8,008 nt of DNA from an uncultured Alistipes sp. (GTDB lineage Bacteria; Bacteroidota; Bacteroidia; Bacteroidales; Rikenellaceae): the NCBI GenBank assembly GCA_900769745.1, contig CAAGHX010000024.1, positions 1-8,008 on the forward strand, given 5' to 3'. Below are positions 1 to 5,803 of this stretch, piece after piece. The translations under genes and the position numbers were made by a program. The notes beneath the pieces are model-generated. The model saw only the letters and a list, made by a program, of their open reading frames with translations, searched no databases and was not told where the DNA came from. Position 1 is the stretch's first letter; every line of letters begins with the position of its first letter.

Positions 1-1113
1 GTTTGTATCGAGCTTGTACTCCTTCTTTGGGCTGAGCCAAGAGAAATATGAGCGTGATACAGAGAACTTGTTGAAGCGAGGAGCAATCCAGCCCAACATC
101 TCATACTTATCACCCTCAGGGATCACTGTAATCTGAGTTGCTGAAGCAGTGATGAAGCCATCAGCAGCAACCTTCTTACCTGTGAGTACGTTACCAGAAA
201 TGATACGTACTGAATCACCCTCAGCCTGCTTCTTGATGTTGCCATCGATAATTGAAGCAACAGGAGCACCACTGATTACGCGGTAATACTTAGGCTCCTC
301 TACCTCGCTACCTGTAAGGGCAACAACCTTGTGCAAATCAACCTTACCAGTGAGGAACAAACGGCCGATAGCTGCTACGTCCTGAATTGCTACAGTCCAT
401 GCAATATCACCCTTTGCCATTGGGTCGATGTGGTGAATCTGAACACCTACACAACCAACAGGGTGCTTACCCTCAAACTTGTGGATTTCCACGCCGTTAA
501 GCGAAGTCATCTCACCCTCTGCTTTAGCACGAACTGAGAGGTGAACCTTGCCGTTTGTAAGCTTGCTCAACACCTCCAAACCCTTCTGCAAATTCTCCTT
601 CTCGCCCTTCAATGCAAAGTTTGCATTGCCAGCCAAAGGTGCAGAATCGAATGCTGAAACAAACACAGCCTTGGGCATATCACTTGGATTAGCCACAATA
701 CCATAAGGGCGCTGCAGAATCATAGTCCACAAACCCGATTTGAGCAAAGTCTCAATCACATCCTCGCGGCTCGCTTTCTGCAAATCGAGAATTGCGAACT
801 CCTCTGACTCTTGCTTTGCATCGGCAGCAATCGTAATGTTAAGCATCTTACGCTTCTCACCACGATTCACAGCCGAAACAGTACCGCTGACAGGAGAAGT
901 GTAGAGTACGCGAGTGTTGTTCTTATCGAAGAACAATGGCGTACCAGCCTTCACCTTGTCGCCTACCTTCACCAACAGTTTGGGAGTCACGTTCTCAAAA
1001 TCCAGAGGCGATACGGCATACTCCTTTGCCATTGGTACTTCAACCAACGACTCAGCAGCCTTACCCTGAAGATTGATGTCGAGACCTTTCCGTAGTTTAA
1101 TGATTTTCGACAT
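1..1113 (-). CDS. nqrA: Na+-translocating NADH:quinone reductase subunit A (partial, C-terminus outside window)
   Basis: NqrA is the peripheral cytoplasmic subunit of the six-subunit NQR pump, which oxidises NADH, reduces quinone and exports Na+. The frame is open from an ATG at 1113 to the window edge and gives 371 residues without a stop. Family members have about 450, so roughly 80 C-terminal residues are missing. The N-terminus MSKIIKLRKGLDINLQG is typical of the family. Residues 72-80 (TSPVSGTVS) match the lipoyl/biotinyl-like turn. The conserved block FEGKHPVG...IHHIDP lies at about 213-231, followed by GDIAWTVAIQDVAAIGRLFLTG (235-256). The upstream region is A/T-rich without a Shine-Dalgarno sequence, as is usual in Bacteroidota. 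nqrA is normally first in nqrABCDEF, so nqrB is expected beyond the left edge. The gene is divergent from the tatD-like gene. Identification is secure. Confidence 0.96.
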   Translation of the reverse strand, partial: MSKIIKLRKGLDINLQGKAAESLVEVPMAKEYAVSPLDFENVTPKLLVKVGDKVKAGTPLFFDKNNTRVLYTSPVSGTVSAVNRGEKRKMLNITIAADAKQESEEFAILDLQKASREDVIETLLKSGLWTMILQRPYGIVANPSDMPKAVFVSAFDSAPLAGNANFALKGEKENLQKGLEVLSKLTNGKVHLSVRAKAEGEMTSLNGVEIHKFEGKHPVGCVGVQIHHIDPMAKGDIAWTVAIQDVAAIGRLFLTGKVDLHKVVALTGSEVEEPKYYRVISGAPVASIIDGNIKKQAEGDSVRIISGNVLTGKKVAADGFITASATQITVIPEGDKYEMLGWIAPRFNKFSVSRSYFSWLSPKKEYKLDTN

Positions 1114-1204
1114 AGATTTGTAATTAAATGAATAATATTTTAAACAGTAATTTGTGTTTACGTCGCTTTTGGGGCAAAAACTCACAACCCCTTAAAATCG
1201 CGCA

Positions 1205-1235
1205 CGAAGATACGATTTTTTTTGCTGTTTTCATA
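1205..1235 (-). promoter_or_regulatory. Candidate nqrA promoter
   Basis: Read on the minus strand, TATCTTCG (1212-1205) differs from the Bacteroidota -7 consensus TAnnTTTG at one base. A weak -33-like TATG (1235-1232) lies exactly 19 bp upstream. The predicted transcript would start near 1200 and give a leader of about 85 nt before the nqrA ATG. The spacing supports it, but both boxes are imperfect. Confidence 0.42.
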
Positions 1236-1285
1236 AATATTAGAGGTATTATTTATATTTATAGCTAAAATTTATTATTTTTCCT

Positions 1286-1293
1286 TACATTTG
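1286..1293 (+). promoter_or_regulatory. Candidate -7 element for the tatD-like operon, almost touching the start codon
   Basis: TACATTTG is a perfect match to the Bacteroidota -7 consensus TAnnTTTG. It ends only 7 nt before the ATG at 1301, so transcription would start within about 4 nt of the start codon and the mRNA would be leaderless or nearly so. No TTTG-like -33 box is found 19-21 bp upstream; that sequence is only A/T-rich. The match could be chance. Confidence 0.4.
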
Positions 1294-1300
1294 TAGAGTT

Positions 1301-1882
1301 ATGAGCCGTTATATCGACATACATACGCACCATCCGACCTACCTCCACACCGAGCCTTTGAGCCAGGGACGACACCCCTGGGATGCCGAAAATATGGAGC
1401 CAATTTGTATCTCAAACGAGGCAAAAATCATCGGTGAAATTGGGCTTGATTTTGCTCATTCTGCCGACAAACTCAGGCAAGAAGAGGTGTTTCGGGCACA
1501 GCTGGAGATAGCGCAGGCGAGCAATCGCCCCGTTGTGTTGCATTGCGTAAAATCGTTTGAGCAAATAATGAAAATTTTGGCCGATTATTCGCTGCAAGCT
1601 GTAATCTTTCACGGATTTATAGGCTCCAAAGAACAAGCGCAAAGAGCAATCGACAAAGGCTACTATCTTTCGTTTGGCAGCAGGACCAACAAGTCGCCAA
1701 AAACGATTGAAGCTCTGAGAAATACGCCAACATCAAGTATCTTTGCCGAAACCGACGAAGGCCCCGAAACAATTGAACAGATTTATGAAATGATAGCATC
1801 TATTAGAGGTATAACCATCGACGAGCTAATTGATGCAATTGAGAAAAATTACGAAAGAATTTTCAATAACAATGGAATATAA
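1301..1882 (+). CDS. Short TatD-family metal-dependent hydrolase
   Basis: TatD-family proteins are TIM-barrel, divalent-metal-dependent hydrolases, several of which are 3'-5' DNases. The expected metal ligands are all visible in the 193 residues: H8 and H10 (IHTH), E46 (GEIGLD), H81 (VVLHC), H104 (FHGF) and D152 (ETDEG). The protein is much shorter than the usual 255-265 residues. Most of the shortening lies between the HxH motif and GEIGLD, where the normal 'GIHPH/W' segment is reduced to QGRHPW (22-27). The start is fixed by the HxH motif: the next ATG (1394) would remove it, and no start codon lies in frame just upstream. There is no Shine-Dalgarno sequence. The gene overlaps the next one by 11 bp, so the two are probably cotranscribed. 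The family is secure; the substrate is unknown, so no gene symbol is given. Confidence 0.88.
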   Translation: MSRYIDIHTHHPTYLHTEPLSQGRHPWDAENMEPICISNEAKIIGEIGLDFAHSADKLRQEEVFRAQLEIAQASNRPVVLHCVKSFEQIMKILADYSLQAVIFHGFIGSKEQAQRAIDKGYYLSFGSRTNKSPKTIEALRNTPTSSIFAETDEGPETIEQIYEMIASIRGITIDELIDAIEKNYERIFNNNGI

Positions 1883-2606
1883 TTGGTTAGAGAGAACTAC
1901 CCTGCTTTTGGGTGATGAAAAGTTAGAGCAGCTGCGCAATGCCAACGTTTTGGTGGTTGGTTTGGGTGGTGTTGGAGCCTATGCGGCAGAGATGATTGCC
2001 CGCGCCGGCGTCAACAAAATGACCATCGCCGATGCCGACACAGTATCGCCCACCAACATCAACCGCCAGCTAATCGCCCTGCACTCCACAATCGGCGAGC
2101 AGAAGGCCGAGCTTATGCGCAAGCGCCTTTTGGATATCAATCCTGAGCTGGAGTTAGAGGTTGTAAATCGTTTTATTAAAGACGACGAAACAGATGCGCT
2201 ACTCGACTCACAACAATTTGATTTTGTGGTAGATGCGATTGATACACTCTCACCAAAGTTGGCGCTTATCAAGGGCGCACTCGACCGCAATATACCGCTT
2301 GTGAGTTCAATGGGTGCAGGTGCTAAGACCGATCCAACGAAGATGGAGATTTGCGACATTGCTAATACCCACCATTGCCCGCTGGCCCATATGTTGCGCA
2401 AGCGCCTACATAAAATAGGTATTAGAACAGGTTTCTCGACAGTATTCTCACCAGAGCCCGTTCGCGAGGGTTCGATGATACTCTGCGAGGAGCAGAATAA
2501 GAAGTCCAACACCGGCACAATCTCCTATATACCAGCACTTTTCGGCATTGGCTGCGCATCGGTGGTAATCAGAGGTCTGATTGGCGAATTTGAAACCAAA
2601 AAATAG
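1872..2606 (+). CDS. tcdA: tRNA threonylcarbamoyladenosine dehydratase (TcdA/CsdL-like E1 enzyme)
   Basis: This is a ThiF/MoeB/E1-superfamily protein of the TcdA type, which uses ATP to dehydrate t6A37 of tRNA to the cyclic form ct6A. From ATG 1872 it has 244 residues, close to the family length. Visible features are the nucleotide loop GLGGVG (30-35), the acidic ADAD strand end (53-56), the arginine of NINRQ (63-66), K78, VVDAID (119-124) and the TcdA-like middle block SMGAGAKTDPTKMEICDIA (146-164). The tail NTGTISYIPALFGIGCASVVIRG (213-235) matches the family C-terminus. The CxxC zinc motifs of MoeB/ThiF are absent, which favours TcdA. ATGs at 1830 and 1833 are in frame, but they would add 13-14 residues inside the upstream gene. 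The 1872 start fits the family N-terminus (WLERTTLLLG) and leaves an 11-bp overlap. Confidence 0.9.
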   Translation: MEYNWLERTTLLLGDEKLEQLRNANVLVVGLGGVGAYAAEMIARAGVNKMTIADADTVSPTNINRQLIALHSTIGEQKAELMRKRLLDINPELELEVVNRFIKDDETDALLDSQQFDFVVDAIDTLSPKLALIKGALDRNIPLVSSMGAGAKTDPTKMEICDIANTHHCPLAHMLRKRLHKIGIRTGFSTVFSPEPVREGSMILCEEQNKKSNTGTISYIPALFGIGCASVVIRGLIGEFETKK

Positions 2607-2615
2607 CACAACGAT

Positions 2616-3551
2616 ATGAAAATTGTATTCTTAGACGAGTATTCGGTTTGCGGACGCGACCTCTCGGGAATCAAGAAGCACGGCGAGTATGTAGGCTACC
2701 AGACAACTGCTCCTGAGCAGGTTGTAGAGCGATGCAAAGATGCCGAAATTGTCATCTCAAACAAGGTGGTTTTAGATGCTGAAAAGATAGCTGCATTGCC
2801 TAATTTGCGACTTATTTGCGTGGCTGCTACCGGCATGAATAACATCGACTTAGAGGCGGCAGCTCAACATAATGTTGAAGTACGCAACGCGGTGGGTTAC
2901 TCAACCTATGCAGTGGCCGAAACTTCCATTGGTTCGGCATTGGCATTACTTCGCGAAGTGACATATTACGACAACTTCTTCAAGTCGGGCGAGTACGCTA
3001 AGGCCGACAAGATTTTCAATTTCGACCGCCCTACTGCGCAGCTTCGCGGCAAGCGCTGGGGTATTATCGGACTTGGTAATATTGGTCGTGAGGTGGCAAG
3101 ACTGGCAGAGGTTTTTGGGTGTAAGGTGGTATATTATTCAACTTCAAGCATTAGTAGAGATGAAGCGTATAATAGAGTTGAATTGAGCGAGTTGCTAAAA
3201 TCGTCGGATATCATTTCTATCCACTGCCCACTCAATGAGCGCACCCGCAATCTCATCACCGCAACGGAGCTTTCGCAAATGAAGCGCAGTGCGATTTTGA
3301 TTAACGTGGCGCGCGGTGGCATTGTCGATGAGCAGGCTTTGGCTGATGCTCTCGACAACAACACCATTCGCGGTGCGGCGTTTGATGTATTCACAAGCGA
3401 GCCGTTGCGCACATCGCCGCTCTACAATCTGCGTGATCCATACAAGTTTTTGGCATCGCCCCACAATGCGTGGTCGCCAGTCGAGGCCATCGACCGCCTG
3501 ATTGATTGCATCGAACTTAACATAGAGGAGTATCTATCGAGAAAACGATAA
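2616..3551 (+). CDS. D-2-hydroxyacid dehydrogenase, NAD(P)-dependent (HprA/LdhA-like)
   Basis: A 311-residue member of the D-isomer-specific 2-hydroxyacid dehydrogenases, which interconvert 2-keto acids and D-2-hydroxyacids in the cytoplasm. The substrate loop is near SNK (48-50) and ATGMNNID (71-78). The Rossmann loop is GLGNIG (152-157). The catalytic triad is R233 (NVARGG), E262 (TSEP) and H283 (SPHNAW). The residues after the second Rossmann strand are YYSTSS (173-178), without the acidic residue that usually selects NAD over NADP. Length and order match glycerate/hydroxypyruvate or lactate-type enzymes, but the substrate cannot be told from sequence alone. The gene starts 9 bp after the TcdA stop and is probably the last gene of the three-gene operon, because a terminator follows 30 bp later. 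There is no Shine-Dalgarno sequence. Confidence 0.93.
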   Translation: MKIVFLDEYSVCGRDLSGIKKHGEYVGYQTTAPEQVVERCKDAEIVISNKVVLDAEKIAALPNLRLICVAATGMNNIDLEAAAQHNVEVRNAVGYSTYAVAETSIGSALALLREVTYYDNFFKSGEYAKADKIFNFDRPTAQLRGKRWGIIGLGNIGREVARLAEVFGCKVVYYSTSSISRDEAYNRVELSELLKSSDIISIHCPLNERTRNLITATELSQMKRSAILINVARGGIVDEQALADALDNNTIRGAAFDVFTSEPLRTSPLYNLRDPYKFLASPHNAWSPVEAIDRLIDCIELNIEEYLSRKR

Positions 3552-3580
3552 TCTTATTTATAATATAGGTATCTCACCAT

Positions 3581-3606
3581 ATCCCGCCCACAAAGCGGGA
3601 TTTTTT
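3581..3606 (+). terminator. Intrinsic terminator of the tatD-tcdA-dehydrogenase operon
   Basis: A perfect 7-bp stem ATCCCGC (3581-3587) / GCGGGAT (3595-3601) encloses a 7-nt loop and is followed by six T residues (3601-3606). It lies 30 bp past the dehydrogenase stop codon and upstream of the next promoter, separating the two operons. Confidence 0.9.
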
Positions 3607-3634
3607 ATGCTTTCTACCGAAATTCCCCTAAGAA

Positions 3635-3648
3635 ATATTTGCAAATAT
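3635..3648. repeat. Perfect 14-bp palindrome overlapping the -33 box
   Basis: ATATTTGCAAATAT reads identically on both strands. Its TTTG (3638-3641) serves as the -33 element of the promoter that follows, so a protein bound here would compete with RNA polymerase. It could be a regulator site or simply an A/T-rich chance palindrome. Confidence 0.5.
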
Positions 3649-3668
3649 GATTTTATGCGCTACCTTTG
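3638..3668 (+). promoter_or_regulatory. Promoter of the ABC-GntR operon (Bacteroidota type)
   Basis: The -33 TTTG (3638-3641) and -7 TACCTTTG (3661-3668) are separated by exactly 19 bp, a textbook match to the TTTG-N19-TAnnTTTG pattern of Bacteroides-type housekeeping promoters. Transcription should begin near 3672-3673, giving a leader of about 120 nt before the ABC ATPase start. This is the best-formed promoter in the window. Confidence 0.82.
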
Positions 3669-3694
3669 TACTGTACTACTTGACTAATACAGTA
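3669..3694. promoter_or_regulatory. Inverted repeat on the transcription start; candidate GntR (YtrA-type) operator
   Basis: Arms TACTGTA (3669-3675) and TACAGTA (3688-3694) are perfect inverted complements. Within the 12-nt spacer the pairs at 3677/3686, 3678/3685 and 3680/3683 also match, so 10 of 13 half-site positions are symmetric. It begins directly after the -7 box and covers the predicted start of transcription, a position suited to repression. The operon it controls encodes a YtrA-subfamily GntR protein, the natural candidate to bind it. The symmetry is seen in the sequence; the assignment to that regulator is inference. Confidence 0.6.
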
Positions 3695-3792
3695 GAAAGG
3701 CCCAATAAAACAACAACGACTATTCGGAAAAGGTTGCTCGGCGGCGGGAGATGCAAAGCAATGGGATTCCAATGGGGTAAAACGACAAATGT

Positions 3793-4641
3793 ATGATTAA
3801 ATTAACCCAATTAGTAGCAGGCTACAAAGCCAACAGGCCTGTGCTAAGTGCATTAAGCACACAAATCGAGCGAGGCAACATCTACGGCCTGCTCGGCTCG
3901 AACGGAGTGGGTAAGACTACCCTACTCAACACCATCGCTGGCGTATTGGACCCACTCGCGGGTGAGGTGGATGTGCTGGGACACACCCCATCGGCTCACA
4001 CACGTCAATTCTTCGAGCAAATCTACTACATCACCGACGAGGTGGAGCTTCCCGCAATGTCGCTCAACAACTATGTTGCGTGCTATGCTCAATTCCGCCC
4101 TGCCTTCTCGAAGGAGCAGATGATGGATTATTTGGAGCGAATGAATTTCACATTCGGCACGCAGCTCAACCGCCTTTCACTCGGCAATCGCAAAAAGTTT
4201 ATCATCGCCTTTGCGTTGGCCTGCAACACCCCACTGCTTTTGATGGACGAGCCAACCAACGGTCTCGACATCGAATCGAAGAAGCAACTTCGCAGGATTC
4301 TCGCGTCGCTCGATATGAGCAACCGCACAATTATCATCTCCACGCATCAGATTTCCGACCTGGAGCAGATGCTCTCGCACGTTATGATTATGAAGTCGGG
4401 CGAGATGATTGTAAACACTTCGCTCGACTGCGTGGCTCAACGCTTTGCGTTTGGTCAGGCGGGCGAGTTTGCCGCACCGCTCTATGTCGATGGTCTGAAA
4501 GCCATTGCCAAAAACGAGGGCGATTACAGCAACATCGACCTTGAAATGCTCTACTTGGCCGTATTGGAGAGCGCCGAGGTGAGAGCCATTATCAACCAAC
4601 CACAAATTGCGACCGAGTCGGGAAAGGAGTCACTATGTTAA
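3793..4641 (+). CDS. ABC transporter ATP-binding protein (YtrB-like)
   Basis: This 282-residue protein is the cytoplasmic ATPase of an ABC transporter and would power the membrane protein encoded next. Walker A is GSNGVGKTT (35-43), the signature is LSLGN (128-132, in place of LSGGQ), Walker B is LLLMDE (148-153), the D-loop is NGLD (156-159) and the switch histidine is H185 (ISTHQ). At the Q-loop position the sequence is ITDEVELP (80-87), without the usual glutamine, a variation often seen in ATPases paired with GntR/YtrA regulators. About 80 residues after the H-loop form a C-terminal extension. The ATG at 3793 lies after a leader of about 120 nt without a clear Shine-Dalgarno sequence. The gene overlaps the permease gene by 7 bp. 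It most resembles exporters of the ABC-2 type; the substrate is unknown. Confidence 0.94.
   Translation: MIKLTQLVAGYKANRPVLSALSTQIERGNIYGLLGSNGVGKTTLLNTIAGVLDPLAGEVDVLGHTPSAHTRQFFEQIYYITDEVELPAMSLNNYVACYAQFRPAFSKEQMMDYLERMNFTFGTQLNRLSLGNRKKFIIAFALACNTPLLLMDEPTNGLDIESKKQLRRILASLDMSNRTIIISTHQISDLEQMLSHVMIMKSGEMIVNTSLDCVAQRFAFGQAGEFAAPLYVDGLKAIAKNEGDYSNIDLEMLYLAVLESAEVRAIINQPQIATESGKESLC
4623..4630 (+). promoter_or_regulatory. Strong Shine-Dalgarno sequence for the permease gene
   Basis: AAAGGAGT lies 4 nt upstream of the ATG at 4635, inside the last codons of the ATPase gene. It is a near-perfect anti-16S match. It is the only strong Shine-Dalgarno sequence before a gene in this window, and it supports 4635 as the start. 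Confidence 0.7.
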
Positions 4642-5435
4642 AAGATAGAATTAAGGAGATTGGCCGTCTGATTGTGCTTCACTTCAAGCAGAATTGGCCC
4701 TACGCATTGGCATTTATCGCAGGATTTACGATTATCACTGCGTATATGTATATAGACGAACTTATTAACGTTCCCGAAAGCCTTTGGAAAGGAATTGGAG
4801 TTCGTCATTACAAACTCATTCGAGAGGATATAATGTATTGGTTTATAGTGGCAATATGGCTCTATTCATTTGTCACTATGTTCCGAGGCTATGCTCGTCG
4901 TCAGCGCCTTCACGATACGCTGATGCTACCCATCAATCGCATCTCGAAGTTTTTGGCCGAGATAATATGCACGCTCGTTATTATGCCTGCTGTACTTGTG
5001 TCTATATGGGCCTCTATCGATGCAATTGATATTATCTACCACGGCTTTCCATCGGAATTTCACTCGATGGAGTGGTACTATGGCACATTTAGCGAAACGG
5101 ATTTTTGGTATACACATATACTAATATTGTCTATCCATAGCCTGATTACCTTGTGGCAAGCAAGTCGTGATGTAAAGCTGATTATTGGAATTTGCGCTGT
5201 AACCGTTGCTATGTTGTTCATTACGGGTTATACCGACATATTCTATCCATTCACATTTGGAGATATAAACATATACTCTAATATCAGGGTAGCAACATCG
5301 CAGATAGACTATATGGATATATCTATCATTCCGATAAAATTGGCAAAGGGTATCCAATTCGCTTTTATAGGTGCAATACCTTTTGCATTGTACACATTGG
5401 CATATTACAAATTCAAAGAGCGTAACGTAAGATGA
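4635..5435 (+). CDS. ABC transporter membrane protein, six predicted helices
   Basis: A 266-residue integral membrane protein, probably the permease partner of the preceding ATPase. Hydrophobic segments are visible at about 21-40, 67-83, 107-127, 158-174, 182-198 and 240-257, i.e. six helices as in ABC-2-type permeases. A basic, cytoplasmic-looking stretch (RGYARRQRLHDTLMLP, 84-99) between helices 2 and 3 fits the coupling region of such proteins. This and the following 'RISKFLAE' resemble Bacteroidota permeases of this kind. The N-terminal 20 residues are amphipathic and charged, with no cleavable signal peptide. The start is set by the strong Shine-Dalgarno sequence. It overlaps the ATPase gene by 7 bp and the regulator gene by 4 bp (ATGA). 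The family is inferred from topology and context rather than from a sharp motif. Confidence 0.8.
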   Translation: MLKDRIKEIGRLIVLHFKQNWPYALAFIAGFTIITAYMYIDELINVPESLWKGIGVRHYKLIREDIMYWFIVAIWLYSFVTMFRGYARRQRLHDTLMLPINRISKFLAEIICTLVIMPAVLVSIWASIDAIDIIYHGFPSEFHSMEWYYGTFSETDFWYTHILILSIHSLITLWQASRDVKLIIGICAVTVAMLFITGYTDIFYPFTFGDINIYSNIRVATSQIDYMDISIIPIKLAKGIQFAFIGAIPFALYTLAYYKFKERNVR

Positions 5436-5803
5436 TATTAAAAGATAACCAACCCGTTTTTCTGCAAATCAAAGCGTGGATTGAGGATCACATCTTGCGC
5501 GATGAATGGCAGAGTGGAAGCCCCTTACCATCGGTAAGAGAGCTGAGCGCAGAGTTTGGAGTAAACCCCAACACCATAGCGCGAACCTACGAGCGACTAA
5601 CACTCGACGGCACAGTACGCAGTACACGAGGCGTGGGATTCTTCGTGGCCGAAGATGCCAAACACTCGATAGTAAAACAACGCAAAGAGGAGTTCTACAA
5701 CCAGCAGCTACCTGCATTCATTCGACAGATGCAACTGCTTGGCATTACTCCCCAAGAGATTACAGAGCAATACAATAAACTTTCGAACAATGAAAACAAG
5801 TAA
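5432..5803 (+). CDS. GntR-family transcriptional regulator, YtrA subfamily
   Basis: A 123-residue DNA-binding protein. The N-terminus QPVFLQIKAWIEDHIL (7-22) and the winged helix-turn-helix LPSVRELSAEFGVNPNT (32-48) with IARTYERL following are classic GntR, and TRGVGFFVAE (65-74) is the wing. Only about 45 residues follow the DNA-binding domain, forming two short helices. There is no FCD, UTRA or aminotransferase effector domain, which is the mark of the YtrA subfamily. Such regulators typically dimerise through the short tail and repress the ABC operon in which they are encoded. The ATG overlaps the permease stop as ATGA, indicating coupled translation. The likely target is the inverted repeat at the operon promoter. 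Confidence 0.94.
   Translation: MILKDNQPVFLQIKAWIEDHILRDEWQSGSPLPSVRELSAEFGVNPNTIARTYERLTLDGTVRSTRGVGFFVAEDAKHSIVKQRKEEFYNQQLPAFIRQMQLLGITPQEITEQYNKLSNNENK

Noticed and set aside
331..1095. Plus-strand open frames at 331-537 and 811-1095
   Set aside because: They lie antisense to nqrA, whose minus-strand translation matches a known family over the whole stretch.
1171..1191. GGGG/CCCC pairing in the nqrA leader as a possible riboswitch
   Set aside because: Only a 4-bp G/C stem with bulged A/T flanks; it matches no RNA class I know.
1830..1871. Upstream start for tcdA giving 258 residues
   Set aside because: The added MMQLRKITKEFSIT segment lies within the tatD-like gene and has no counterpart in TcdA; 1872 gives the family length and a normal short overlap.
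1412..2518. Minus-strand open frames at 1412-1642, 1617-1799 and 1979-2518
   Set aside because: They are opposite the tatD-like and tcdA genes, whose catalytic motifs establish the real frames; the 179-residue frame is serine-rich antisense translation.
4080..4605. Shadow frames of 154 residues (plus) and 142 residues (minus) inside the ABC ATPase gene
   Set aside because: The ATPase frame carries Walker A, signature, Walker B and H-loop across this stretch; the others show no domain-like pattern.
5739..5789. N-terminal extension of the last operon gene
   Set aside because: It would sit wholly inside gntR and place polar residues ahead of the membrane helix; MKTSNK plus helix from 5790 is the normal anchor layout.
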